NCBI GenBank assembly: GCA_965205925.1 | Contig: OZ242183.1 | Coordinates: 1,302,001 to 1,366,000, forward strand | Direction: 5' to 3' | DNA length: 64,000 nt | Source of the DNA: CAYRJD01 sp965205925 | GTDB lineage: Bacteria > Actinomycetota > Acidimicrobiia > Acidimicrobiales > Poriferisodalaceae | Part shown: one piece after another, positions 19,803-28,499 of the stretch | Layout of the letters: every line of letters begins with the position of its first letter | Position numbering within the stretch: position 1 is the first letter of the stretch | Translations under genes and position numbers: made by a program | The notes under the pieces: generated by a model | Databases searched by the model: none | Seen by the model: only the letters and a program-made list of their open reading frames with translations | What the model was told of the DNA's origin: nothing

Positions 19803-20441
19803 TTAGAAGACAATCTGCACAGCCGTAGGTACGACTGCTACGGCCAACGACCTGACCCGTCCCACGTTGGTGCCATCAAGCCACAAGTCGGTAGGCCTGT
19901 CGAACTCGAATGAAGCTTGCGTAACGCGCTTGGAACTGAGATGCGGATGCGGCAGGTGGTCTCCAGTGCGAAGCCGTCGACGCGCTAAGAGGCGTTGCCT
20001 AATTCGATATTGCGGCGCGGTTTCAACTATTCGTAGATAACCATCGCCTGGATGTGCTGCTGGAGTTACTCGCCACCGCCCCAGCCATTCGGAGTTCATA
20101 ACAACGACAACGCGTCCCCGCCACCAACTTCGCCGCGCTACCACGTGTGCACAACACCAGTACTGATTGCCGTCGGCTTGCACATGGATTGCGTCAATAG
20201 CTGCTCCGTGTGTAGCACCGCTGCTAAAACGTTCCTGTGAGTTGTTTGGTGCACCCACCGCTGCCCATATGTCACCGCCAGCAACACCGACCTTTAAAGG
20301 CGATGTGCTCGTCACTGACTCGCGTAGGGCGGGCTCAACGATGGCACGTAGCTGCTGGTTGGAATGTGCTATCGGCGTGCCCATTGGCAAAGGTGTTGCG
20401 CTCCCCCAAGGTTGGCCTTTCGTGATGCCGTTGTTACTCAT
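19803..20441 (-). CDS. Isolated lipid-kinase (YegS/DagK-type) C-terminal domain protein
   Basis: The 212-residue protein matches the C-terminal beta-sandwich half of diacylglycerol kinase family enzymes. The middle strand pair VVVVMNSEWLGRWRVTPAAHPGDGYLRIV follows the pattern 'VxNGxxxGGxxxxPxAxxxDGxLxxV', and the end reads DLWLDGTNVGRVRSLAVAVVPTAVQIV, as in 'xxDGExxG...v.PxAlxv'. The N-terminal catalytic lobe with its GGDGT motif is absent, so it cannot be an ordinary kinase. I chose the ATG at 20441, 10 bases after the helY stop; a longer frame from 20489 would overlap helY by 38 bases. It lies at the end of the tatA-tatC-helY unit. It may be a structural or lipid-binding protein; function unknown. 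Confidence 0.6.
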   Translation of the reverse strand: MSNNGITKGQPWGSATPLPMGTPIAHSNQQLRAIVEPALRESVTSTSPLKVGVAGGDIWAAVGAPNNSQERFSSGATHGAAIDAIHVQADGNQYWCCAHVVARRSWWRGRVVVVMNSEWLGRWRVTPAAHPGDGYLRIVETAPQYRIRQRLLARRRLRTGDHLPHPHLSSKRVTQASFEFDRPTDLWLDGTNVGRVRSLAVAVVPTAVQIVF

Positions 20442-20451
20442 CAAACCAGAC

Positions 20452-22752
20452 TCATGAGGTAGTTGTGCCAGCAACGTCCGCAGTTCCACTCGCTACTGCA
20501 ACTACTCCGCGATCAAGTGCGAGCACGGCTGCACGCGCATTGCGTCGAGTGTCTGCGCTGTGTGCCACGATCATGATTTGGCGAAGCACGTCACTCAAGC
20601 CGCGAATCTGGCGCACAAAATCGCCCGGTGTTAGTTGCGCCCCAAGCTTGGAGCCACGCACAGATTCACCGTCGCCCAAGATGTCCTCTAAGGAAGCTCC
20701 CGCTGCCCAGTCGTATGCGCATTCAAAAAATGACATGTCTGTAGAGCGCGTCAGCGTTAACCCGAACTCTGCTTCGGTTTGGCTTAGCTCAGAACTGACT
20801 CGTTCGACGGCATAGGCGGCTTCGCTTACCGCGGCCGTTGGGAAACTCACCGGTGGTGGATCGCTTCTGTAGCGATGCTCGTAAGTAACGCAACTCACTA
20901 AACCAGCAAGCTCCGCTGGGTTGAGTTCGTCAAACAGTCCTTCTCGCAGCGCTAGCACCACCAATAAGTCAGACTCGTAAAATATTCGGCCGAGTTGTTT
21001 CCCACTGTCGGTTAGCTGCCAGCCGTCAGCGCAGTCAAAAACCTCCAAGAGGTTTGTGACCTGACTGAAGGTTTTGGTCAGGCCACCGTGTGCAAGAGCA
21101 ATACGATTCTCAAGCAAATTGACGCGTGATTCCCACAGGTCAAACTCACGTCTCGCTTCGGTCATGATGCGGCTTTCGCGTTGACGGTGATGGGCCTTAT
21201 TTGGCTTCTTAGGTTTTTTAGAAGCCTTGGCTTTGTTAGCGCCGGTGACCTGTCTTAGTCGACGACGAGCCTGCTTTAGTTCTTCCTTGTGTGAGGTCAG
21301 CAGTTCGGACCATTCCGGTACGCGACTATCGGCTCGATACTGCGCGAACGACTGGTTCAATAGTTCTACAGCTGCTTCACGATCTTCACAGGTCGTAATC
21401 AGATTGGCCGCCATGTTGTACGACGGCCTGAACGCGGATTCAATCTCAAAATCGGCACTTGCAACCAGATATGCCGTCTGCTCAAAAGATTCATAAGGGC
21501 TCCACAGCGTGTGAGCATGGCCGATCGCGTCAATCCCGCGCCGGCCTGCACGACCAGTTAGCTGCGTGTACTCACCAGGGGTCAGCATTACAAAGCCTTC
21601 ACCTTTGAATCGCGATAACTGCTCAACCACAACCGAACGGGCTGGCATGTTCAGACCAAGCGCCAACGTTTCGGTAGCGAACACTGCGGCAAGCAATCCC
21701 GCTGCAAAACAGTCCTCAATCACCTCTTTAAAAGGCGGAACCATTCCGGCATGATGCGCTGCTACGCCGGTCATTAACCCGTCGAGCCAACGGTCGTAGT
21801 GCAATGAACGCAGGTCTCCAGCGTTAATGTCAGCCACACGTTGAGCTGCAATTTCTCTTATCTGGCGTTGAGCCACTGGGTCGATCAGTCGTATGCCCTG
21901 CTCGAGGCACTGCTGTACTGCATCTTCACATCCTTGACGAGAAAACACGAACACGATCGCAGGCAGGCGGTCTTTTTCATTTAGATAATGGAGCACTTCA
22001 AGTCGGTGTGGTCGCGCAACGCGCGCTGAGCCGCGTGTGTTGTTACGACGTGAGTGCAGGCCTTGCAGCAAGAACCTTTGTACGTCACTATTTGGTTGGT
22101 GTTCGGTAAGTGTCGGGAAATCGTGCAAGCTCTGTTTGTTCTTGTCAAACACCAGAAAATGCTCATGCAAATCAACGGGGCGTTTGGTTTCAACCACAAC
22201 CTCACAGTGCTCGCGCACACTGCTAATCCAGTTTGCAAGCTCTCGTGCGTTAGTCACAGTCGCGGAGAGACAAACTAGGCGCACGTGTTCGGGTAGCCCG
22301 ATAATTACTTCTTCCCAGACCGGACCGCGGTATGGATCTTGCAAGTAATGCACCTCATCTAGCACCACTACACCTAGCTCGTTGAGGAAGCTGGAATCGA
22401 CGTAAATCATGTTGCGGAGCACTTCGGTGGTCATTACCAACGCCGGAGCGTCGGGTTGAATCACGTTGTCGCCGGTTAGTAATCCAACGGGCTCATCTAG
22501 TAGTGCTCTCAGGTCACGCAGCTTCTGATTTGAGAGCGCTTTTATTGGTGTCGTGTAAGCAACTCGATCACCCGCAGCCAGGCAACGCTCAATGGCATAT
22601 TCGGCTACAAGTGTTTTGCCTGATGAGGTCGGCGCGGCTACAAGCACTGAGTTACCCCGATCAACAGCGTCGAAAGCGTCTAGTTGAAACTTGTCTGGCG
22701 TTATCTGACGTTTTGCTAGGAATCTGTCCCGCAGGTCTTTCGCATCTTTCAT
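20452..22752 (-). CDS. helY: HelY-type Ski2/Mtr4-like DExH helicase
   Basis: This is a superfamily 2 RNA helicase-like ATPase, 766 residues, shorter than the roughly 900 of mycobacterial HelY. Motif I is APTSSGKT at 40-47, motif II is DEVHYLQD near 130, motif III is LSATVTN near 160, and motif VI is QLTGRAGRRGIDAIGH near 400. A Lys/Arg-rich segment (KASKKPKKPNKAHHRQR) sits near 515. The C-terminal third is the helical DSHCT-like region. The start overlaps the tatC stop by 4 bases (ATGA). The order tatA-tatC-helY next to the proteasome locus is the same as in Mycobacterium tuberculosis. An RNA processing role follows from the family; the direct target is unknown. Confidence 0.92.
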   Translation of the reverse strand: MKDAKDLRDRFLAKRQITPDKFQLDAFDAVDRGNSVLVAAPTSSGKTLVAEYAIERCLAAGDRVAYTTPIKALSNQKLRDLRALLDEPVGLLTGDNVIQPDAPALVMTTEVLRNMIYVDSSFLNELGVVVLDEVHYLQDPYRGPVWEEVIIGLPEHVRLVCLSATVTNARELANWISSVREHCEVVVETKRPVDLHEHFLVFDKNKQSLHDFPTLTEHQPNSDVQRFLLQGLHSRRNNTRGSARVARPHRLEVLHYLNEKDRLPAIVFVFSRQGCEDAVQQCLEQGIRLIDPVAQRQIREIAAQRVADINAGDLRSLHYDRWLDGLMTGVAAHHAGMVPPFKEVIEDCFAAGLLAAVFATETLALGLNMPARSVVVEQLSRFKGEGFVMLTPGEYTQLTGRAGRRGIDAIGHAHTLWSPYESFEQTAYLVASADFEIESAFRPSYNMAANLITTCEDREAAVELLNQSFAQYRADSRVPEWSELLTSHKEELKQARRRLRQVTGANKAKASKKPKKPNKAHHRQRESRIMTEARREFDLWESRVNLLENRIALAHGGLTKTFSQVTNLLEVFDCADGWQLTDSGKQLGRIFYESDLLVVLALREGLFDELNPAELAGLVSCVTYEHRYRSDPPPVSFPTAAVSEAAYAVERVSSELSQTEAEFGLTLTRSTDMSFFECAYDWAAGASLEDILGDGESVRGSKLGAQLTPGDFVRQIRGLSDVLRQIMIVAHSADTRRNARAAVLALDRGVVAVASGTADVAGTTTS

Positions 22753-23519
22753 GCGGTTCTATTAGGTCTTGTCAGTAAGTACCCAACAACGATTGACGCC
22801 TCATAAAAGATGTACATCGGCACGGACAATGCCAGCAGTGTTATCGGATCGCCAGAGGGCGTAATAATGGCCGCGGCAGCCACGATGCCGACAATGGCGT
22901 AGCGCCTAGCACGGTGTAGCTGACGAGGGGTAAGGATGCCAGCTAGTTGAGCAAATACCAGTAGCACTGGAAATTCAAAACCCAGGCCAAATGCCAACAA
23001 CATGAAAGTGATTAGGCCCAGATATGCGCCGGGTGTGAGCAAAGGGTCCACCTCGCTGCCGGCCACGTTGATAAGAAACTCAAGTGCTCGCTCCAGTGTT
23101 AAGTAAGCAATGAAGGCTCCTAGAGCGAACAGCAAGGTAGCTGACACGATGAACGGCCACGCCCAACGTTTTTCTCGCGTGTTCAGCGCGGGGGTAATAA
23201 ATCTCCAAACGTGCCATGCAAGCGCAGGAGTAGCCAACGCAAACCCCAAGTAAAGCGAGGTCTTAATTCGTGTACGGAACCCGTCGAGCGGTTCTGTGAT
23301 AACAAGCGTGCAAGGTCGGTCAACTCTCAATGTTTCGAGTACGGCACAATACGGCGGTAGGAAAAACTCCGTCAATAACCAGTCATAAACTAAGAAACTC
23401 GCTACGGCTCCTATCGCAACGGCAAGTAAACCCCAGATCAAGCGATAGCGCAGCTCACCGACATGATCCCAAAGACCCATTACAGACGGTCGCGGCTTGC
23501 GTCTGCGTAGCAATCTCAC
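22749..23519 (-). CDS. tatC: Twin-arginine translocase subunit TatC
   Basis: This is an inner-membrane receptor subunit of the Tat system that exports folded proteins with twin-arginine signals. The 256 residues contain six hydrophobic segments and family-typical stretches: MGLWDHVGELRYRLIWGL at the N-terminus, the segment FRTRIKTSLYLGFALATPAL after the first periplasmic loop, and FGLGFEFPVLLVFAQLAGI in the fourth helix. It begins with GTG overlapping the tatA stop (GTGA), so TatA and TatC are translationally coupled. No tatB is adjacent; many actinobacteria have tatB elsewhere. Confidence 0.96.
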   Translation of the reverse strand: MRLLRRRKPRPSVMGLWDHVGELRYRLIWGLLAVAIGAVASFLVYDWLLTEFFLPPYCAVLETLRVDRPCTLVITEPLDGFRTRIKTSLYLGFALATPALAWHVWRFITPALNTREKRWAWPFIVSATLLFALGAFIAYLTLERALEFLINVAGSEVDPLLTPGAYLGLITFMLLAFGLGFEFPVLLVFAQLAGILTPRQLHRARRYAIVGIVAAAAIITPSGDPITLLALSVPMYIFYEASIVVGYLLTRPNRTA

Positions 23520-23752
23520 TCTTGAGACTCACGCTCTGGATTGCTTTCTGATTCAACAGGCTCCTTGGGCTCCGTTGGAGTTTCGGTTGGAGTAATAACC
23601 GCCTCCACCTCTTGGCGCACTTCGGTGCTCCAACGTCGCATTCCGCCAATCATCTGTCCCGCTCGTCGCATCACGATCGGAAGACGTTTTGGGCCAAGCA
23701 ACAGCAGTGCTAGCAATGCCACCAGTAGTACTTCATTTGGCGACAGGTTCAC
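23516..23752 (-). CDS. tatA: Twin-arginine translocase pore subunit TatA/TatB family
   Basis: This is a 78-residue protein with the Tat A/B architecture: a short N-terminus, one membrane helix (VLLVALLALLLLGP), the hinge GPKRLP, an amphipathic helix (VMRRAGQMIGGMRRW) and an acidic Glu/Pro-rich tail. The hinge reads LGPKRLP where TatA usually has FGPKKLP, so TatB-like function cannot be excluded. It is the first gene of the tatA-tatC-helY unit and diverges from the phosphodiesterase gene at 23823. Confidence 0.9.
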   Translation of the reverse strand: MNLSPNEVLLVALLALLLLGPKRLPIVMRRAGQMIGGMRRWSTEVRQEVEAVITPTETPTEPKEPVESESNPERESQE

Positions 23753-23822
23753 GTCGTGAGAATACGCCTTGAATCCGGGACAAACGTCTCCGCGCCTGCC
23801 GCTGAACCTTTATTGTGCTCTT

Positions 23823-24554
23823 ATGGGTTCCTCGCTTGGCGGCGCTTGCAGTACCGAAGATTTAACACCTGCCGACAAACCAGTTCTGTTTGCTCATCGC
23901 GGGGGCAAAGCTCATGCCCCCGAAAACACTCTCAAGGCTTTCAAGCTGGCCCTGGAAATGAGTGCTAGCGGACTGGAAACCGACATTTGGTTAAGCGCTG
24001 ACGGGCAACCGATGCTAAGTCACGACGGAGTCGTTTGGTTTGGAATAAAACGACGCCGCTACGCAAAACTGACGCGTGAACAAGTCGGACCCGACGTACC
24101 CACACTGAGTGACCTGTATCAAGCCTGCGGGACAGGCTTTGAACTGTCGATTGATATGAAAGACCAACAGTCGGCCAAGCCAATAATTGAACAAGCGCGT
24201 AGGTTCGGTGCAGAGAAACGCCTGTGGCTATGTCATTCGGATTGGAGCTTCTTGGCCACTTTGCGACAACACACCACTGCGCGCCTAATCAACTCAACAC
24301 GCATGCGACGCATCAAAGAGGGTCCCGAGCGCCGAGCCGCCAAGCTTGCTGAGGCTGGGATAGATGGCGTGAATCTGCCCCAGCAGGATTGGACCGGGGG
24401 TCTGACCGCTCTATTTCACCGGTTTGAGCGACTTTGTATTGCATGGGATGTGCAGCACGAACGCATTGCGAAGGCATTGGCTGCGATGCGTATTGACGCC
24501 ATGCATGGCGATCATGTGGATCGCCTGATCAGCGGGACTGCTGGTGCTGGCTAA
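23823..24554 (+). CDS. Glycerophosphodiester phosphodiesterase family protein
   Basis: This metal-dependent enzyme family hydrolyses glycerophosphodiesters to glycerol-3-phosphate and an alcohol. From the ATG at 23823 (244 residues) the active-site set is complete: H25-R26 in FAHRGG, E34-N35 in APENTL, E52 and D54 in LETDIW, and H67-D68 in LSHDG. A longer TTG-initiated form from 23769 adds 18 residues with no family similarity. There is no clear signal peptide, so a cytosolic enzyme is likely. It is the only plus-strand gene inside the 20-31 kb block and occupies, with lepB, the place where pafB and pafC usually lie. Confidence 0.9.
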   Translation: MGSSLGGACSTEDLTPADKPVLFAHRGGKAHAPENTLKAFKLALEMSASGLETDIWLSADGQPMLSHDGVVWFGIKRRRYAKLTREQVGPDVPTLSDLYQACGTGFELSIDMKDQQSAKPIIEQARRFGAEKRLWLCHSDWSFLATLRQHTTARLINSTRMRRIKEGPERRAAKLAEAGIDGVNLPQQDWTGGLTALFHRFERLCIAWDVQHERIAKALAAMRIDAMHGDHVDRLISGTAGAG

Positions 24555-24563
24555 GTCTTGTTG

Positions 24564-25208
24564 CTACAAAGTGCCAGCAGAGCTCGGCGGCCAGTAGGTA
24601 ACCAAGGCACGGCCAACAACATTGTCGACCGGAACCGAACCGAATTGTCGGCTATCTCGACTGTTTGATCGGTTGTCACCCATAACAAAAATGTGATCTT
24701 CTGGCACAAATGTTCGACCAAAATCACGTGTGGGTTCAGCCGGCAAGATGTACTCCTCTTCAGTCGGCACTCCGTTTAAAAACAAGCTCCCACCGATGAA
24801 CTGAACGGTGTCACCGCCTATGGCGACTACTCGCTTTATTAGTTCAATGCCGGCAATGTCCGTTGCGGTTTCAGGTGGCAAGAAAACAATCAAATCGCCC
24901 CGGCTTGGTTCGGACGAAACATATGACAGCTTGTTGACCAAGATGCGATCACCCACCCCCAGCACGGGTTCCATGGAGTCGGAAGGGATATAGAACGCAC
25001 CGAAGACAAAAGCTCTAACAAGCAGGGCCACCGTTAGTGCCGCAACCAGCACAATCGACCATTCGACGAAGCTTCGGGTTTTACGTCTAGCTCGTCGTGG
25101 TTTTGCGCTGGTGGTCTTGGTGAGCTCTGCGGTGCCAGGCTCTACTACAAAGACGCTTACCGTTCGTTGTCGCGGCAACCTTAGATCCTCGTCAAGTGCT
25201 TCTATCAT
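24564..25208 (-). CDS. lepB: Signal peptidase I
   Basis: This is a membrane-anchored serine protease that removes signal peptides from exported proteins. The ATG at 25208 is preferred because GGTGAG sits about 7 bases upstream; an upstream start at 25241 would overlap the pafA end. From there it has 214 residues: a cytosolic basic N-terminus (about 1-48), one membrane helix (WSIVLVAALTVALLVRAFVF), catalytic Ser78 in IPSDSMEPVL, catalytic Lys125 in ELIKRVVAIGGD, and the later box MGDNRSNSRDSRQFG. It follows pafA closely and may belong to the end of the proteasome transcript. Confidence 0.95.
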   Translation of the reverse strand: MIEALDEDLRLPRQRTVSVFVVEPGTAELTKTTSAKPRRARRKTRSFVEWSIVLVAALTVALLVRAFVFGAFYIPSDSMEPVLGVGDRILVNKLSYVSSEPSRGDLIVFLPPETATDIAGIELIKRVVAIGGDTVQFIGGSLFLNGVPTEEEYILPAEPTRDFGRTFVPEDHIFVMGDNRSNSRDSRQFGSVPVDNVVGRALVTYWPPSSAGTL

Positions 25209-25227
25209 CGGACACTCACCACGCTTG

Positions 25228-26586
25228 TTATAGGGATGCAATTAGATGGTCAACACGTTCGTCGTGAGATTTGAACGGGTCCTTACAAAGCAAGGGGCGT
25301 TGCGATTGATCGTTTAGTTTTAGGTGAACCCAATCTACGGTGTAATCACGCCCTCGATCCAACGCGGCGCGCACAAACGCCCCTCGCAGCCGTGCCCGAG
25401 TCGTCTGAGGAGGAAGCTCCATGGCGCTCTTAACGTCTTCATCGGCAATCATTTGCTCCACCAGACCATTCCTTTTGAGCAGTGCAAAAACTCCTTTCGT
25501 GCTATGGACATGGTGATACTGAAGGTCGAGCAGAGAAATCCTCGGATCATGAAGTGGGATGTCATGCTTAGCCATGTACCGCTCAAGGAGTTGGTACTTG
25601 ATAACCCAGTCAATCTTGCTGTCAAGAGTGAGCGGGTCATCGCTCAGACCGCGGATGCATCCCTCCCACATGCTGATCGTCTGTTCTTCTTCCGGAGAAC
25701 TCTCGCGGTGCTCCAGGTAATCCTTCGCAAGCTCCAAGAACCCAATCTGCATTTCAAGTGCAGTTAACTCTTTGCCGTTAGCCAGGCGAACTTTTTGAGC
25801 ACATGTGATGTCATGGCTGATGTCTCGAATAGCTAGGCGAGGATTTTCTAGCGTCATATCAGGCACACTGAAATCGGGATCTTCCAACATCCGCAGCATC
25901 AGCATGGCGCTGCCAATCTTGAGGTAAGCCGTGTAGTCACTCATGTTTGAGTCGCCCACTATCACATGCAGCCGGCGATAAAGATCCGCGTCGGCGTGTG
26001 GCTCATCGCGTGTGTTGATGATCGGTCGTCCACGCGTGGTAGCGCTTGAAACTGAATCCCAGATGTGTTCTGCACGCTGCGAGATGCAATAACGCGCACC
26101 ACGGCCGACTTTGATCACCTTGCCAGCACCGGCATAAATTTGCCTTGTAACTAGAAACGGAATTAGCACCTCGGCGTAACCGGAAAAATCGTCCTCACGC
26201 GTGGTTAAGTAGTTCTCATGGCAACCATAGCTATGGCCTGCTGAGTCGGTGTTGTTTTTAAACGCGTAAATAGTGCCATTTATGCCTTCGTCGGCAAGGC
26301 TTTTTTCTGCGGTTTCAACTAGCTCCTCGAGAAGCACCTCTCCGGCTCGGTCGTAGCACACCACGTCGTAGATCGAGTCGCATTCCGGCGTGGCGTATTC
26401 CGGGTGTGAACCAACATCGAGGTAAAGGCGTGCTCCGTTAGGTAAAAAGACATTGCTGGAACGCCCCCATGAAACGATTCGCCTGAAGAGATATCGGGCA
26501 ACCTCATCGGGACTTAGCCGACGCTTACCCCTATGCGTGCAGGTAACGCCGTATTCGTTTTCGAGTCCAATGATGCGGCGTTGCAT
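25228..26586 (-). CDS. pafA: Pup--protein ligase PafA
   Basis: This cytosolic ligase uses ATP to activate the C-terminal glutamate of Pup and joins it to lysines of target proteins. The 452 residues begin with [14 protein letters not shown], carrying the metal-binding E9, and the catalytic aspartate is D57 in [11 protein letters not shown]. Both numbers equal those of the mycobacterial enzyme. The segment [12 protein letters not shown] and the DEPHAD motif are shared with Dop and belong to the glutamine-synthetase-like fold. It lies 41 bases downstream of the prcA stop on the same strand. Unlike in mycobacteria, it is not followed by pafB and pafC. Confidence 0.97.
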   Translation of the reverse strand: MQRRIIGLENEYGVTCTHRGKRRLSPDEVARYLFRRIVSWGRSSNVFLPNGARLYLDVGSHPEYATPECDSIYDVVCYDRAGEVLLEELVETAEKSLADEGINGTIYAFKNNTDSAGHSYGCHENYLTTREDDFSGYAEVLIPFLVTRQIYAGAGKVIKVGRGARYCISQRAEHIWDSVSSATTRGRPIINTRDEPHADADLYRRLHVIVGDSNMSDYTAYLKIGSAMLMLRMLEDPDFSVPDMTLENPRLAIRDISHDITCAQKVRLANGKELTALEMQIGFLELAKDYLEHRESSPEEEQTISMWEGCIRGLSDDPLTLDSKIDWVIKYQLLERYMAKHDIPLHDPRISLLDLQYHHVHSTKGVFALLKRNGLVEQMIADEDVKSAMELPPQTTRARLRGAFVRAALDRGRDYTVDWVHLKLNDQSQRPLLCKDPFKSHDERVDHLIASL

Positions 26587-26627
26587 GAGTGCAGTCGGTA
26601 GGGCTGGTTGCGGGCGATCTTTTGCCG

Positions 26628-27401
26628 CTACTGCTCGGACTGACTATTGCTTATGTCGCCGTTTGAGCTGGTAGCACGAGAGTTGCCAGTAGCTACGCCT
26701 GCTGCTTGCGCAGTTTCGTCATCGTCTAAGCGCTTAAAACAGCGTCTTGCAAAGACCGAGTCTTGTTCAGTTGCCTCTAGCACCGCTACCTCTATATCTA
26801 TGGCTGTTAGTTCTGCGTCTTCTCTCGAAAGAGATTCAACCGCCAGTCTTATAGCTGCATCACGGCTCATGTCTTCGCTGTAGCCGGATTGCACTTTCTC
26901 GGACACTGCCTCTGATTCGCCACCAATGCAGCAAACACCGTGTTGATCGGTCACCGTTCCGTCGTACTGAATCCGGTACAAAGCATTTTCGCCACTGTTG
27001 TTAGGACCAGTGGGCGCAAGTTCGGCCACCACGATCTCTACTTCCATCGGCTTCATCTCGTGCGTAAAGGTGTGCCCCAGCATTTGGGCGTATTGGTTGG
27101 CGAGACTGCGCGCCTCAACGTCGTCGCGTGAGTATTGGTAGCCGGTTAGTTCAGCCAGGCGAAGTCCCGCAATTCTCAAGGTGTCAAACTCGCTATAGCG
27201 CCCAACTCCTCCAAATGCAATGCGATCATAGATTTCGGAAATCTTCCGCAAGGTAGCGCTCGCATTCTCTGCAACGAGCGCTATGCCATTGTCATACTCA
27301 AGTACCACGAGCGAACGGCCACGCGCGATGCCTTTGCGCGCGTAATCGGCGCGATCCGACATGAGTTGCTCTGGGCTTACATACATCCCAGGCATGCTCA
27401 T
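26628..27401 (-). CDS. prcA: 20S proteasome alpha subunit
   Basis: This forms the outer rings and entry gate of the bacterial 20S core. The 257 residues begin with the gate segment [20 protein letters not shown] and the conserved [10 protein letters not shown], followed by the [16 protein letters not shown] strand pair. There is no N-terminal catalytic threonine, as expected. The tail after about residue 230 is a Ser/Asn/Asp-rich disordered extension. The start codon overlaps the prcB stop (ATGA), which should keep alpha and beta subunits in balance. Confidence 0.95.
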   Translation of the reverse strand: MSMPGMYVSPEQLMSDRADYARKGIARGRSLVVLEYDNGIALVAENASATLRKISEIYDRIAFGGVGRYSEFDTLRIAGLRLAELTGYQYSRDDVEARSLANQYAQMLGHTFTHEMKPMEVEIVVAELAPTGPNNSGENALYRIQYDGTVTDQHGVCCIGGESEAVSEKVQSGYSEDMSRDAAIRLAVESLSREDAELTAIDIEVAVLEATEQDSVFARRCFKRLDDDETAQAAGVATGNSRATSSNGDISNSQSEQ

Positions 27402-28276
27402 GAGTCACTCCCAGCACTCGAAGATGTGCGAGATTCGGCATTGGCTCCAGGCACAGATGCGAACACCTCACCAGCCTCACTTTCGTTGAGCATGCGGAAT
27501 CCATCTCCATCGATCACGCTCATAGTGGGAAAAAGGCCTAGTTCGTAATCGGGACCGGCTGTGGCACTGTCAAACTGGGCTGCCTGTGTGAGGGCATGGG
27601 CAGCTACTTCAAGCCCGGTTTCAAGCGACATAGCGCGGCTAACTCGCATGTTGAGCACTGTGCCTGCATGCAAGCTGCCGGAACCACTGATGGCGTAGCC
27701 GTAATCCCTTTTTTCGTAGCGGCCACCCGTGACGTCGTATTCGTAGAGGCCTACTTCTGATGTACTGGGCTCGTAGCCTGCAAACAGTGGCACAACCGCC
27801 AGGCCCTGCATTGCTTGCGGTAAATTCTGTTGAACCATTGTCGCTAACTGATTGGCCTTTCCTTCCAGACTCAGTGGGCGGTCCTGCAGTTTTTGGTAGT
27901 ACTCCAGCTGCAATTGAAAAAGCTTCACCATTTGCAAAGCAGGTCCGGCTGCACCGGCGATGGCAACAGCGGAATAACGATCAGCTGGGAACACCTTGCT
28001 TGTGTCTCGCTGACGGATGAGGTTGCCAGCGGTCATGCGCCGGTCGCCCGCAACGACTACGCCCTGCGCGAACTCGAGCGCTAAAACGGTGGTGTTGCGA
28101 ACGGTGGAGTTTGGTAGATCACCGCGCGCGCTCTGCTCCATAACTTGCGCAACCCGAACTGCGTCAACACTTACCGGCAAATCGCTTGGAAATGGATCGC
28201 TACCGACGCGTCGTAGAAGCTCAATGAAGCTCGCTCCGGGATCGTTGCCCGGGGCGAAATAGGGCATTGCCGTCAC
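27398..28276 (-). CDS. prcB: 20S proteasome beta subunit (catalytic)
   Basis: This is the catalytic inner-ring subunit, an N-terminal-threonine hydrolase. The 292 residues include a long propeptide of 61. By alignment to TTIVAL of the mycobacterial subunit, the mature enzyme starts at T62 in RNTTVLALEF. Counting from it, Asp17 falls in AGDRR and Lys33 in DTSKV, completing the Thr1/Asp17/Lys33 triad. The residue before the cleavage point is Asn, where characterised subunits have Gly. The GTG start at 28276 overlaps the pup stop (GTGA); an ATG at 28267 is the alternative. The end after about residue 275 is a Ser-rich tail. Confidence 0.95.
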   Translation of the reverse strand: MTAMPYFAPGNDPGASFIELLRRVGSDPFPSDLPVSVDAVRVAQVMEQSARGDLPNSTVRNTTVLALEFAQGVVVAGDRRMTAGNLIRQRDTSKVFPADRYSAVAIAGAAGPALQMVKLFQLQLEYYQKLQDRPLSLEGKANQLATMVQQNLPQAMQGLAVVPLFAGYEPSTSEVGLYEYDVTGGRYEKRDYGYAISGSGSLHAGTVLNMRVSRAMSLETGLEVAAHALTQAAQFDSATAGPDYELGLFPTMSVIDGDGFRMLNESEAGEVFASVPGANAESRTSSSAGSDS

Positions 28277-28464
28277 TCGCCGCCCTTCTGCACGTAATTC
28301 TTTACAAACTCTTCGGCGTTACTTTCAAGCACCTCGTCTATCTCGTCAAGAATCTCACCCAACCCGCTCATTGCCTCTTCAGATGCTTGCGCTTGCGCTG
28401 TTGTCTCAACCGGTTCTTTCTCGGATGGAGTTGAGGGGCGTTGCTTTTTTTCTTGTTCGGCCAT
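28273..28464 (-). CDS. pup: Prokaryotic ubiquitin-like protein Pup, GGE form
   Basis: This is the small protein tag attached to proteasome substrates. The 63 residues are charged and disordered in the first 25. They then carry the helix that binds the Mpa coiled coil (GLGEILDEIDEVLESNAEEF) and end NYVQKGGE. The last residue is already glutamate, so PafA can use the gene product directly; species with a GGQ end need Dop to deamidate it first. A ribosome site GAGAGG lies about 7 bases before the ATG. The gene sits between dop and prcB. Confidence 0.97.
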   Translation of the reverse strand: MAEQEKKQRPSTPSEKEPVETTAQAQASEEAMSGLGEILDEIDEVLESNAEEFVKNYVQKGGE

Positions 28465-28476
28465 AGTGCTACCTCT

Positions 28477-28499
28477 CTGGTTGGAAAGCCTGCAACCAG
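28477..28499 (-). promoter_or_regulatory. Inverted repeat between dop stop and pup ribosome site
   Basis: CTGGTTG (28477-28483) and CAACCAG (28493-28499) are a perfect 7-base inverted repeat with a 9-base loop. On the transcript it starts right after the dop stop codon and ends right before the GAGAGG ribosome site of pup. There is no T-run, so it is not a classical terminator. It could stabilise an mRNA end or tune translation of pup; this is inference. Confidence 0.45.
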
